Below, in pieces: positions 47,212-59,399 of a stretch of 64,000 bases of DNA (within the stretch, counting starts at the first letter, position 1; each line of letters starts with the position of its first letter). The stretch is from Achatina immaculata (taxonomy: Eukaryota > Mollusca > Gastropoda > Stylommatophora > Achatinidae). The notes under the pieces were generated by a model. It was not told the DNA's origin and did no database searches. It saw nothing but the letters and a program-made list of their open reading frames with translations. The stretch covers positions 31,181,084-31,245,083 of the forward strand of contig CM019719.1 of NCBI GenBank assembly GCA_009760885.1. The letters are read 5' to 3'. The position numbers and the translations under genes are program-made.

Positions 47212-48870
47212 GTAGACGTACAAGACCTACTAACAAGACGTACAAGACCTAGCAACAAGACGTACAAGACCTAGCAACAAGACGTACAAGATCTAGCAAC
47301 AAGACGTACAAGACCTACCAACAAAACGTACAAGACCTACAAATAAGACGTACAAGACCTAGCAACAAGGCGTACAAGACCTGCCAACAAGACGTACAAT
47401 ACCTACAAATAAGACGTACAAGACCTACAAATAAGATGTACAAGACCTACTAACAAGATGTACAAGACCTACCAACAAGACGTACAAGATCTACCAACAA
47501 GACGTACAAGACCTACCAACAAAACGTACAAGACCTACAAATAAGAAGTATAAGACCTACAAATAAAACGTACAAGACCTACCAACAAGACGTACAAGAC
47601 CTACCAACAAGACGCACAAGACCTACAAATAAGACGTACAAGACCTACCAACAAGACATAGAAGACCTACCAACAAGACGTACAAGACCTAGCAACAAGA
47701 CGTACAATACCTACAAATAAGACGCACAAGACCTACCAACAAGACGTACAAGACCTAGCAACAAGGCGTACAAGACCTACCAACAAGACGTACAAGACCT
47801 ACAAATAAGACGTACAAGACCTACCAACAAGACATACAAGACTTACCAACAAGACGTACAAGACCTACCAACAAGACGTACACGACCTACCAACAAAACG
47901 TACAAGACCTACAAATAAGACGCACAAGACCTACCAACAAGACGTACAAGACCTAGCAACAAGACGTACAAGACCTAGCAACAAGACGTACAAGACCTAC
48001 AAATAAGACGTACAAGACCTAGAAATAAGATGTACAAGACCTAACAACAAGACGTACAAGACCTACCAACAAGATGTACAAGACCTACAAATAAGACGTA
48101 CAAGACCTACCAACAAGACGTACAAGACGTACAAGACCTACCAACAAGACGTACAAGACCTACCAATAAGACGTACAAGACATACCAACAAGACGTACAA
48201 GACCTACCAACAAGACATACAAGACCTACCAACAAGACTTACAAGACCGAGCAACAAGACGTACAAGACCTAGAAATAAGACGTACAAGACCTAGCAACA
48301 AGACGTACAAGACCTAGCAACAAGACGTACAAGACCTAGAAATAAGACGTACAAGACCTAGCAACAAGACGTATAAGACCTAGCAACAAGATGTACAAGA
48401 TCTACCAACAAGACGTACAAGACCTACCAACAAGACGTACAAGACCTACAAATAAGACGTACAAGACCTACCAACAAGACATACAAGACCTACCAACAAG
48501 ACGTACAAGACCTAGCAACAAGACGTACAAGACCTAGAAATAAGACGTACAAGACCTAACAACAAGACGTACAAGACCTACCAACAAGACGTACAAGATC
48601 TAGCAACAAGACGTACAAGATCTACCAACAAGACGTACAAGATCTACCAACAGGACGTACGAGACCTACCAACAAGACGTACAAGACCTACCAACAGGAC
48701 GTACAAGACCTACCAACAAGACGTACAAGACCTAGCAACAAGACGTACAAGACCTACCAACAAGACGTACAAGACCTACCAACAGGACGTACAAGACCTA
48801 CCAACAGGACGTACAAGACCTACCAACAAGACGTACAAGACCTACCAACAAGACGTACAAGACCTACAAC
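47212..48870. repeat. 22-bp satellite-like array (about 75 units)
   Basis: Tandem caacaagacgtacaagacct ac, with a variant in which caacaag is replaced by aaataag at the same length. The unit itself contains acaagac twice, so it probably grew from an 8-11-bp seed. The two variants are interspersed without an obvious fixed order. Confidence 0.97.
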
Positions 48871-48997
48871 ACTGTCACTGTTTTGAAGTGAAAGTGATTC
48901 CTATTGAAGCTAGCATCTAGCAGAAGCAGTAGAGCTCCTAAATTCCTTGAAAATCTCGTTAAATCTCTTAATTCTGAGACAGTCTCCTTCACTCTGT

Positions 48998-49140
48998 TTT
49001 GTTTGTTAATCTTGCTTTGTTTTGTTTATTAATCTCGCTTTGTTTTGTTTATTAATCTCGCTTTGTTTTGTTTATTAATCTCGTTTTGTTTTGTTTATTA
49101 ATCTCGCTTTGTTTTGTTTGTTAATCTCGCTCTGTTTAGT
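48998..49140. repeat. 24-bp tandem repeat
   Basis: About six units of ttgttttgtttattaatctc gctt. Confidence 0.93.
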
Positions 49141-49619
49141 TTGTCTGACGATCTCTCACTTCTCCACGGTTGCCCGCTATAAATATCACACAGTGTTAAA
49201 CACAGATACCATATTTTCCATTCTACAACAAACATACAACATACATTTCTGTTACAGAGATATACATCAGTTCACATGATGGATTTTTTTTCACTTATTA
49301 ACAACTGAACCAGTGCTTATTGAAGAATTCAGACTGTGCCAGTGTTCCTTTACCAAACAAAAGAGCAAGTTATTTTAACTAACGTTACCAACAGTCCCCT
49401 ATTATACGGGACGGTATGAGAAGTCAGTATAGGGACAGTTTCATATTTTAATGATTGATCCCTGGAATAGTACTCCTCTCTCGCTTTCTTGAACCTTGTC
49501 TGGGGGGTAAGCCATCAACAAGGGTTTTCCTTTATGAAGGGCAGAATGTTAGACGATCCTGCTTGCCCAAGTCTTAACATTTGAAAATAAAGTCTGTTCG
49601 TTCATTCGTTCGTTCTATC

Positions 49620-49945
49620 CTAGGCTGTTTCTTTTATCCGTCTCCAGGTTAAGTAGATCGTTTTTTTTAAAAATGTCTACTTCAAGACTCCTTCGTCAGG
49701 TGTTTCTAAGTCTTCCTTGTTTCCTCATACCTGGGGATTCCAGGTGAGAGCTTGCCCGGTTGTGTTTATGGTAGGCTTTCGAAGTGTCTGTCTCCAACGC
49801 CTTTTCATTATCATTTCTCTCATCGTGGGCTGATTCTTTTTCTGCATTAGCTCTTCATTGTTGATGGTATCCGACCATCTAATATGAAGGATCTACCTGA
49901 GGCAGGTGTTAACAAAGGTCTGCAATATCGTGGTACTTACGAGGC
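49620..49945 (-). mobile_element. LINE ORF2 C-terminus, distal part of a split copy
   Basis: The minus strand reads STTILQTFVNTCLR, stop, ILHIRWSDTINNEELMQKKN, QPTMREMIMKRRWRQTLRKP and TGQALTWNPQ. This is the well-known tail of a non-LTR ORF2 protein. The upstream part of the same protein, ending LLYGSETWT-like, is at 50.98-51.28 kb on the same strand, so the sequence between them is an insertion. Confidence 0.8.
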
Positions 49946-50316
49946 AGTGAGAGTGGTCTTGGATTGCAACAAGGATACCCCGATGGCAGCCATGCGCTTT
50001 CTGCGTGATATGGGATCTAAACACAAGTATGCTCAGGTAAAGGCTGGCATTAAGGATCATCCTCTCCATAAGGAGCTGGGGTTGATAAGGGGAAGACGCA
50101 TCAAACGAGGTAAATCCGGATGACTGAGGCCGAGGATACAATAAAGTCAGTTTGTAATCTAGATCATGTGCCTAAAGATGATGATTGGTTACGGGTGCAG
50201 GACCGACCTCAGCTAACAAAGGTTATTATACAGAAGAGCCATGAAAGTAGAGACTGGGAACAGGGGGCAGTTAAACTTTGGACTCAAGATCTCATCACTG
50301 TGGGTCTTCAGACATG

Positions 50317-50376
<60 letters not shown>

Positions 50377-50975
50377 GCTCAGTTACTCGGAACAGCAGAA
50401 GTAGTTGGGGTTTTGTTGTCTACCGAAATGTAAGAGTAGTGGCACTATGTTTGGGGGCCTTTGAAGTCAGCATTTCAAGCATGTGAATGGAATGGCTAGT
50501 TGCTCATGATATAGTTAATAGTGTCGCCGTGACGGATTCACAGAGTATGCTTCGTAAAAGAGAGAAGAAATTGTTCAGAAAAGAATGGGTTCATCTGTTA
50601 AGCCAGTCAACTGTGACAAGCCTAACGTGGCTTTACTGTCCAGGGCATACGGGAGTACATGGCAATGATGTGGCAGATAGACTTGCTGGACAGGCTAAAA
50701 TAAATGGCAGACTGACAATGGACAAGAGGGGCAGTGCTAAAGCTGTATTGCGGGACAATGAAGAGCGGGAGTAGAAGAACAATTTAGCTCTGAAGAGATT
50801 GCTGGAGCTAGGGCAAAATAAAGGCACTGCCAGGAAATCCAAACTGTGTGGCAGAAATGTAAACAACCAACATTTGACAGGAACTATTAGCAAACAAACT
50901 CTTGGATGGATGCTGCGGCATGCGGCGGAGCATGTATGGGGTTGTCCCGAATGCAGTGAAGCCGAAGTCTGAATT
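49946..50975 (+). mobile_element. Decayed RNase H-bearing retroelement inserted in a LINE
   Basis: Plus-strand blocks: KDHPLHKELGLIRGRR, DDDWLRVQDRPQLTKVIIQK and, after a (TA)n(CA)n run at 50318-50371, the RNase H domain TDGSVTRNSRSSWGFVVY (first catalytic Asp), VAVTDSQSML (Asp), CPGHTGVHGNDVADRLAGQA (last Asp), ending HVWGCPECSEAEV and stop. The helix that carries the catalytic Glu seems deleted (EVSISSM then stop). A TAG at 50772 interrupts the frame. No reverse transcriptase is seen next to it, so this is a 5'-truncated copy or a domain relic. Related to the fragment at 1.9-2.3 kb. Confidence 0.75.
50318..50371. repeat. (TA)n(CA)n microsatellite
   Basis: About 20 TA then 7 CA units within the decayed retroelement. 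Confidence 0.95.
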
Positions 50976-50979
50976 TTGA

Positions 50980-51280
50980 ACCTTGAACCTTAGGTTGATG
51001 CTGTCCATGTTTCTGATCCATACAGCAGGACCGATTTGAAATTGTTTTGAACAGTTCAAGTTTTGTTGTTAGGAATATTCCCTTGTTCTTCCAAATGCTT
51101 CTCAGCTATACTACTCAAGCCTTCCCAATTCTTGCCGTAATGTCTGCTTTTGTACCACCAGCTCTGACGTGTCAACTTCTAATTTCTTGTTTTCTAAGGT
51201 CATTGGATTTGTGTTGGTTGTGGTTTTTTTTCAGAGAATATTTCTTAGGTCATACGTCTAAATGCCCCCTATTTTAAAAC
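50980..51280 (-). mobile_element. LINE ORF2 C-terminus, proximal part of a split copy
   Basis: With frameshifts the minus strand reads ADITARIGKA, SIWKNKGIFLTTKLELFKTI and LLYGSETWT-like residues. In intact proteins this is followed within a few residues by the QTFVNTCLR block found at 49.9 kb. Confidence 0.75.
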
Positions 51281-51382
51281 ACGTTTTCCCATATTTTCCC
51301 GTATTCTTACTTTTGATCGCCGCATGTTCGGAAATAAAGAGGAATTTCATGTTCACGGGCAGACGTGGTCAAAATGTTGTTA

Positions 51383-51890
51383 CGTCTGGATAGGGCGTAT
51401 AGCTGTCTTAGGTTCAAAGTAGTACGTTTAGATAGGGCGTATAGCTGTCTTAGCTTCAAAATAGTACGTTTAGATAGGCCGTATAGCTGTCTTAGCTTCA
51501 AAGTAGTACGTTTAGATAGGCCGTATAGCTGTCTTAGCTTCAAAATAGTACGTTTAGATAGGCCGTATAGCTGTCTTAGGTTAAAAATGGTACGTTTAGA
51601 TAGGGCGTATAGCTGTCTTAGGTTCAAAATAGTACGTTTAGATAGGCCGTATAGCTGTCTTAGCTTCAAAATAGTACGTTTAGATAGGCCGTATAGCTGT
51701 CTTAGGTTAAAAATGGTACGTTTAGATAGGGCGTATAGCTGTCTTAGCTTCAAAATAGTACGTTTAGATAGGCCGTATAGCTGTCTTAGCTTCAAAATAT
51801 TGGTACGTTTAGATAGGGCGTATAGCTGTCTTAGCTTCAAAATAGTACGTTTAGATAGGGCGTATCGCTGTCTTAGGTTCAAAATAGGAC
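51383..51890. repeat. 42-bp minisatellite
   Basis: Twelve units of gtacgtttagatagggcgta, tagctgtcttagcttcaaaa ta. Variants rotate (gggcgt/ggccgt, gcttcaaaata/gttaaaaatg). A 14-codon unit without stops leaves both strands open (188 and 191 codons); not genes. Confidence 0.96.
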
Positions 51891-52490
51891 ATCGTTGGTT
51901 TCATGTGCCTCTCGCTCTGTCGTGTCTTTGAATTCAGCATTGGGTCTGGCAAGATTCTGAACCAGGTGGGGGGACACTGCATAGGCAATCCTGAGGCCAA
52001 TATCAGAAAGTAATACTGTCAGTGGTCAACTGATTTTGGTTGATTCTGTCGTCAGCGTCGGCTCTTAGTCCAAAGAAGGCCCAACCTAGAAATTCTGCCT
52101 CACTGTGCAGTAACTTTAGCCTTAGCACCCCACCCAGTTGTCAAATTGACATTTAATATTTCAAGACTAATTATGTTAAGCACGCTTTAACATGTCCGAC
52201 CATTAATTTTAAATAGCATTAGCAACAGTTTATAAGTTCATGAAAGATTAATGGCATGATTAATTAAAAGATATACTATACATTTATTATCATCATCATT
52301 GTCGCCGTCATCGCCTTCAGTATCATCATTATCGTTATCTACGTCATAATAAAGATGATGTATAACATTGGTATTTGTTACAAACGCTGGCAAAAAAAAC
52401 TATTGGAAAGATTAATGAGACTCGTAGTGAAATTTGCTTTTTGCAGTTTTTATAATTTTTTTCTAGATATTCTTTTTTTTAGTTCCACTT
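51891..52490. other. No feature recognised
   Basis: Includes a short atcatc-rich patch near 52288-52345. Confidence 0.5.
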
Positions 52491-52494
52491 GTCT

Positions 52495-54435
52495 TACGTT
52501 GGTAAGAGTGACAGAGTACATCCAGCTGTCTTATGTTGGTAAGAGTGACAGAGTACATCCAGCTGTCTTATGTTAGTAAGAGTGACAGAGTACATCCAGC
52601 TGTCTTATGTTGGTAAGAGTGACAGAGTACATCCAGCTGTCTTATGTTGGTAAGAGTGACAGAGTACATCCAGCTGTCTTATGTTGGTAAGAGTGACAGA
52701 GTACATCCAGCTGTCTTATGCTGGTAAGAGTGACAGATTATATACAGCTGTCTTATGTTGGTAAAAGTGACAGAGTAATCCAGCTGTCTTATGTTGGTAA
52801 GAGTGACAGAGTACATCCAGCTGTCTTATGTTGGTAAGAGTGACAGAGTACATCCAGCTGTCTTATGCTGGTAAGAGTGACAGATTATATCCAGCTGTCT
52901 TATGTTGGTAAAAGTGACAGAGTACATCCAGCTACCGTATGTTGGTAAGAGTGACAGAGTACATCCAGCTACCGTATGTTGGTAAAAGTGACAGAGTACA
53001 TCCAGCTACCGTATGTTGGTAAAAATGACAGAGTACATCAAGCTATTTTATGTTGGTAAAAGTGACAGAGTACATCAAGCTATTTTATGTTGGTAAAAGT
53101 GACAGAGTACATCAAGCTATTTTATGTTGGTAAAAGTGACAGAGTACATCAAGCTATTTTATGTTGGTAAAAGTGACAGAGTACATCCACCTGCCTTACG
53201 TTGGTAAGAGTGACAAAGTGCATCCAGCTGTCTTGTGCTAGTAAGAGTGACAGAGTACACCCAGCTGTCTTACGTTGGTAAGAGTGACAAAGTGCATCCA
53301 GCTGTCTTGTGCTAGTAAGAGTGACAGAGTACATCCAGCTGCCTTACGTTGGTAAGAGTGACAAAGTGCATCCAGCTGTCTTGTGCTAGTAAGAGTGACA
53401 GAGTACATCCAGCTGTCTTACGTTGGTAAGAGTGACAACGTGCATCCAGCTGTCTTGTGCTAGTAAGAGTGACAGAGTACATCCAGCTGCCTTACGTTGG
53501 TAAGAGTGACAAAGTGCATCCAGCTGTCTTGTGCTAGTAAGAGTGACAGAGTACATCCAGCTGTCTTACGTTGGTAAGAGTGACAACGTGCATCCAGCTG
53601 TCTTGTGCTAGTAAGAGTGACAGAGTACATCCAGCTGTCTTACGTTGGTAAGAGTGACAGAGTACATCCAACTGTCTTACGTAGGTAATACAGACTACAT
53701 CCAGCTGTCTTACGGTGGTTTGAGTGACAGAGTACATCCAGCTGTCTTACTATGTGGTAAGAGTGACAAAGTACATCCAGCTGCCTTACTATGTGGTAAG
53801 AGTGACAAAGTACGTCCAGCTGTCTTACTATGTGGTAAGAGTGACAAAGTACATCCAGCTGTCTTACTATGTGGTAAGAGTGACAAAGTACATCCAGCTG
53901 TCTTACTATGTGGTAAGAGTGACAAAGTACATCCAGCTGCCTTACTATGTGGTAAGAGTGACAAAGTACATCCAGTTGCCTTACTATGTGGTAAGAGTGA
54001 CAAAGTACATCCAGCTGCCTTACTATGTGGTAAGAGTGACAAAGTACATCCAGCTGCCTTACTATGTGGTAAGAGTGACAAAGTACATCCAGCTGTCTTA
54101 CTATGTGGTAAGAGTGACAAAGTACATCCAGCTGTCTTACTATGTGGTAAGAGTGACAAAGTACATCCAGCTGTCTTACTATGTGGTAAGAGTAACAAAG
54201 TACATCCAGCTGTCTTACTATGTGGTAAGAGTGACAAAGTACATCCAGCTGTCTTACGTTGGTAAGAGTGACAGAGTACATCCATCTGCCTTACGTTGGT
54301 AAAAGTGACAAAGTACATCCAGCTGTCTTATGCTAGTAAGAGTGACAAAGTACATCCAGCTGTCTTACGTTGGTAAGAGTGACAGAGTACATCCAGGTGT
54401 CTTACGCTGTGGTAGGAGTGACAAAGTACATGTTA
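52495..54435. repeat. 37-39-bp minisatellite with domain structure
   Basis: Basic unit ttggtaagagtgacagagta, catccagctgtcttatg (37 bp). From about 53205 to 53640 units alternate between a gtgcatccagctgtcttgtg form and a gtacatccagctgycttacg form, giving a 74-bp dimer and, from the acaacg variant at 53436 and 53584, a 148-bp period. From 53745 to 54260 a 39-bp version with tactatgtgg is highly uniform (13 units). ORFs up to 213 codons on both strands arise from this. Confidence 0.97.
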
Positions 54436-57400
54436 CAAGTAATAACAAATTATTATACAGAATGTACAAGAAGTAAAATAGACACACACAAGATGAGTGA
54501 CCTTTCATGTAAATATAATCGCTATGATGAATAAAATTAACCAGGTTGTGCATATAAGTACCGACCGGTGCATTTAACTTTTTCATCGTATTTTTTTTCT
54601 TAAGGCAGAAATTAAAGTGGTTAAAGGCATGGGTGGTATATTTTTTATATCGCTGATTTTCTTTTCATAAAGATTCTGTGGTACATTGTTACTATAGGCA
54701 GTTTTGTCATAAATATTCTGTGGATACATTGTTACTATTGGCAGTTCTGTCATGAAGTACTGAAACCAAGGGTTTTCACTTTTTTTTGGCTAACAGAACC
54801 ACTGGCTAATTTAGTTTCTCGTATTTCGTAAAGTTTCTACTTTGTTCATACATATGTTGGTAACTGCCATATTTAGACGTAATGGACTGAGAACAGAGGT
54901 TAGGGCTGATAAAATGAGTTCAGTTTTGTTGTTGGTATAAAAAAGCATATAAATAGTTGGGGGGTGGGGGTTTTTTATATCTCGGCATCATAATGTCAGT
55001 CTGAGTGTTATTCTTTCTATTTTTTTAATAGCTCGTAGTTTTTTCTATTATATATTAAAAGAGATGGCGACTGCAGTAAAAATGGTTCAGATAATAAAGG
55101 TAGATAGTGGTGTATGGTGCAATTTTACAAAAGGCAGCAGAAGGGGTGAGTTAGTGAGAAAAAACGAATAGAAAGTATGAGAGTAATATGAGAAAACATA
55201 CAACATCCAATATTTCGGCGTCAGCCTTTGTCGAGGATTACATACACAAACAAGACAAACATATAACTAAACGAGAAACTTATCTTAGTGGCATCATTCA
55301 GAAAGTAGGAAACACAAGAATGCGTGCCCCATAGACGAGGCATAGAGACCACGGAGGGGGGGGGCAGAGGAAAGCAGATAAAGCCAATAAGAATGAAGAG
55401 GCGAAGAAAGGTAGGGAAACAGGTGGGGCGGGGGAGGGGGAGAAAAAGGGAAAGGGCAATAGACACATGTAAGCCGCAGAGAAGCAGGTGTGTGTGTGGG
55501 GGGGGGGGGGGGTTGGTTGTGGTTGAGGGGCAGGGAAGCAGGGAGATATTATGAAACTGGTGAATAGGACAAGGCCCGGAGGGGCAACAACAGCTATAGG
55601 CCGCCAGAGAAGAAGAGAAGGTGGCGGTAAAGAGGGAGAGGGAAGCTAGGAGAAAGAAACGAGAAATAGTATATTTTATACTGGACAGAAATACGCCAGT
55701 GTTTAAAAAAAATTAGACTAACACACCAGCCAAAAAGTAACACAGACGCAGATGTAAACAGCAAAGAAATGATGTGTTCTCATGAACACAAAATTGAACA
55801 GTTCACAACATTATAAGCGTAATCGCTCCTTCTTTAGTTACAGCTGAAGCCCTTAGAAGAGCTCTAATTCATTTGTAAAAGAACTATGGCTATAGAACAC
55901 TGAATTTGAAATAAATTTATCCGATTCTAGCAAACGAAATATATGGATATATTCGGTGTTAATCCAAGAACACAAACCACGAGCTAAAGATGCCATAATT
56001 AAGCAGATCGGTCTACAGAGTCCGTGTCCGATCCTGTTCGGGGCAACCTGGTTGGCTACTGGTTCATGAGCGGAAGTCCTCGCAGAGTCAGCTAGAATCT
56101 GGCTTGACTTGGAAAGTCTTGGGTCTCGCGAGACTCCACCAATAACGTAAGACTGGTTCGAGACCGAAAATGATGGGGTGGTAAGGTAAGATATGTTACC
56201 TATATTATTGTTAATGCACATCACATGTAAAGCGAAGAACTTTTAAACCATGAACGATGACATATGTTTTAGTTATTAGCACACGTGCCTTAACGTTAGT
56301 TTTACTTCCTGTGTTTCATGTAAACATCTAGCCTTTGGAAAAAAAAGCAGAGTTTATACGCTTTCATATTCATAAAATCATAAATAGGTCAGAACAGTCT
56401 AATTTATGGCCGACTTCATGCTTAAATGAGATCAAGAGAAATCAGTTTACTGGCAACATTAATTTCATTTGAAGCAAAGTGATATATAACAAGACAACAT
56501 AACAATTTTAAATCTCTGACCTTAAGGATAAGTGTTTTATATCTTGGCAAATTGTCCACTGACTCATCGTCAGCAATTTTTATCAAAACATCAGAAAATT
56601 CGTCAACAGAATAAAAGAATGAGTAGCTTCGATTCTAGATTCCCAGCGGGTGGTACTTACTGGCTTGAGCGTTAGAGATGTAATGTGTGTTTTTTTTTCT
56701 GAACGGTTTCCAAAAACAAAACTTCACTAGATGACATGGGGGCATCATTGACAGCTAAGCTGAGAAAATTAAAACTAAAACAAAAAACAAAAAAAACCCC
56801 TCACGGATTCAAGTCTGCAATGCTTCGTTGAACTCCTGAATGTTTTCTTTTCATATTTCATCTATTGTCTTACCATGGCCACGTATGCCCGCTAATGGAA
56901 TATTCTTGTCTGACAATTTTCTTACAACACACCCAGTCAACACTGAGCCTGTAGTGGCTTCTGCAGGAATGTTCATCAGTACAGACATCATTTGAATCAG
57001 TATTAACAAATCTTGCAAACAGTGTTAATTGTTCAATATGACCAACATCTGGAGTATAATATGTATCTACGCAATAATATTTAGCTTTCTGTACCATCGA
57101 AACTATTTCCTTTTTTTAAAAATTACCTTGGAGGAGAGAGAAATCCGTTTATTTTAAAAAATCCTTTCCCCAAGATAACACTGGGCCGATCTATAGGTAA
57201 GCGTGATAAATGAAAAAATATTTTTGAAAAAAATATTTCTTTCCGTATTATTTTTTTTTCGCAGTTCATCCAACTTTTCTCATTTTTTTCCCGCTCCCCC
57301 TACATTTTTTTCCTAAAAAACCCCCCAAACTTTGGCACCCTATGCGCATGTACCAGCCACATGGTGAATCTAAAGGGCGTGTGTCGATTTCGTATTTAGC

Positions 57401-57800
57401 ATTTTATTTTATTTTATTAATACTGAACAGAATGTGTTGGGTTTTTTGTTTTTTAGAGAACTATTACAAAATGATTACCCGTTCACTGAGAAACATTCTG
57501 GGAAGCGAAATTCTGAGCTGTCTGAGTTGCCCAGAATGTTTAAAACTTGCAGCAGCAGAAATTGCGTTTGAAGAAAGTTCGCCCTGTAAAGAGTACAAGT
57601 AGGCCTGACTGGCAAGTCTGTAAGTAAAGTTTGTACGAGTAAGTTTAGCCCCATCTGATGAAGATTGTGCATCAAAATTTAAAATCATAGTTTTAAACAT
57701 TTTCTTTTTACAATTTTCAATAAATTTGCTACAACATAACCCCCCCCCCCCCCCACACACACACACAACTTCCGTTTCTCCATTTTGATCTTTGATCACT
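54436..57800. other. No gene recognised
   Basis: Several G- or C-homopolymers (55498-55513, 57740-57755), GA-rich sequence at 55330-55660 and unassignable short ORFs. A ggttcgagacc string at 56152 resembles a tRNA B box but no tRNA fold is visible. Confidence 0.5.
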
Positions 57801-57819
57801 CTTGTGATCCTCTTCGGGA

Positions 57820-57945
57820 TCTCTTGCGGGCCTCTCGGGAACCACATGGGGACCAGGGGACCTGTTGAGGACCACAGGAGTAAATTCAGCAGGATCATGG
57901 GGGCGATCTTGGTGTTAGAACCGAACGAAGAAGAAGAAGAAGATC
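57820..57945 (+). mobile_element. Interspersed repeat 3' end with (GAA)n tail, copy 2
   Basis: Shares gaggaccacaggagtaaatt, cagcaggatca, gggcgatcttggtg and gaacgaagaagaagaagaag with 43685-43805. Confidence 0.65.
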
Positions 57946-58465
57946 TTTGATCTTTGAGCATGCGGCATGTGAACTTGAGAAAAGATGGTCAAGTTATGTT
58001 AGTCCCTGTTGAAGCTGAAGATTTCTTTTCCTTCATCTGAAAGTTATTATCAACTGCTCGTTGCTATCGACTCCTAACAAAATTCACAAAATGTCTTAAT
58101 TCGTGTTTCACAGAAAAAAAAACATTTCTTGGCAAATCTCAATCATTAACAAGAAAATAAACTCCAAACAGCAGAATCTCGCAAAGTTAATTCAGGGCTA
58201 GAAGACGTCTAAAATAAAATTATACTTCACAAGAAGTCTAAAATAAATGCATAACCAAAACTTGTAAGATCTTTGAAAGATAGTCTTATATGTGCATGTA
58301 AGATCTTTAAATCAGCTCGTAGTTCAAGCCAATCTGAGGTTTGAAACAAACTCATAGACCACGTAATCTAAAATAAATTCCCAGTTTAAGGCCCGAAAGA
58401 CGTTCAAAAAAAATAAACTCGTTTTTCAAAGTTGTAAGAACTCTAAGATATACTTCCAGTTGAAG

Positions 58466-58514
58466 ACTAGTCTTGTCTAGTCTTGTCTAGTCTTGTCTTG
58501 TCTTGTCTTGTCTA
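58466..58514. repeat. (TCTTG/TCTAG)n simple repeat
   Basis: Short array of tcttgtctag and tcttg units. Confidence 0.9.
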
Positions 58515-59399
58515 GTCTTCTGTCGCCTTGGAAGTGCAAGCTGGTGTTCCTTGCAGTCCACTCTTTGAGGGTGTTGAGGCGCATCATCGTATCGGTGTTA
58601 TTCTAGCTACTTTGGCAGTCTTTGAGTGCAGCTAACAAGCAAGGGGGTGTGCAATACTTCTTTAGCAGACCTCCACCGCCATAGCGACTATGGCGATCCC
58701 TGTCCCGTTAACCAGGCTAAGCTTATTGCTGGGGGTACCAACGAAGAGGTGGGACAGGGTCTTGGTCAGCTATGGTTCACCAACCCTGACACCGGCATGT
58801 CAGCTGATTGCCAAAACGGAGAGTGCTTAAAATATGCTTATAATTCAAGGTTTCAAAACGTCTAAAATATACTTATAAGTCAAGGTTTCAAGACGTCTAA
58901 AATATACTCGCAGACTCGTATTTCAAAGCCGGAAGATCTTAAAAATAATGACAAGAAAGAGACTATGACTGACTAGAAAGTAAGCTATGTGAATCGATAG
59001 TTACATTAACGGGGGAAAAGAAAGAATATGAAGAGGAATGCAAGAACATAGATGATGGATAACACTGAGACTATGTTTCAGAAAATAAGAAAAATAACAT
59101 CTAAAACTAGGGTTGTGGGGGGTGGGGGGATTCTAAGGCGCAAAGCCCTGTTAATGTACGTGTATGTTACGTTTTTTAAAATACCTTGGAACATGCACGA
59201 CTGTATAAGGTCAGCTTAGAGTTGGTCTGATCTTGACTAAAGCCTCACCTTCAGCTCTGATTCCGAAAGGTGGAAAAGGTCATAGCACACCTGGACTAGG
59301 TGTACTCTGTAATAAATTAGATCTATCGTTGATAACGTCAAATGTAATTTCGGTGTTGGCTGGAGGAGAAATACCAGCTTAACAGCCATAATTAGCAAC

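Noticed and set aside
51307..51931. 188- and 191-codon ORFs on opposite strands
   Set aside because: By-products of the 42-bp minisatellite.
53640..54318. Overlapping ORFs of about 200 codons on both strands
   Set aside because: All arise from a 39-bp stop-free monomer; both strands cannot plausibly code the same low-complexity repeats.
55205..55240. atatttcggcgtcagcctttgtcgagga, resembling a sequence often found near Penelope-like elements
   Set aside because: A short string only; no GIY-YIG or reverse transcriptase found nearby, so no call made.
56130..56180. Possible tRNA gene (ggttcgagacc B-box-like string)
   Set aside because: No A box at the right distance and no cloverleaf on either strand.
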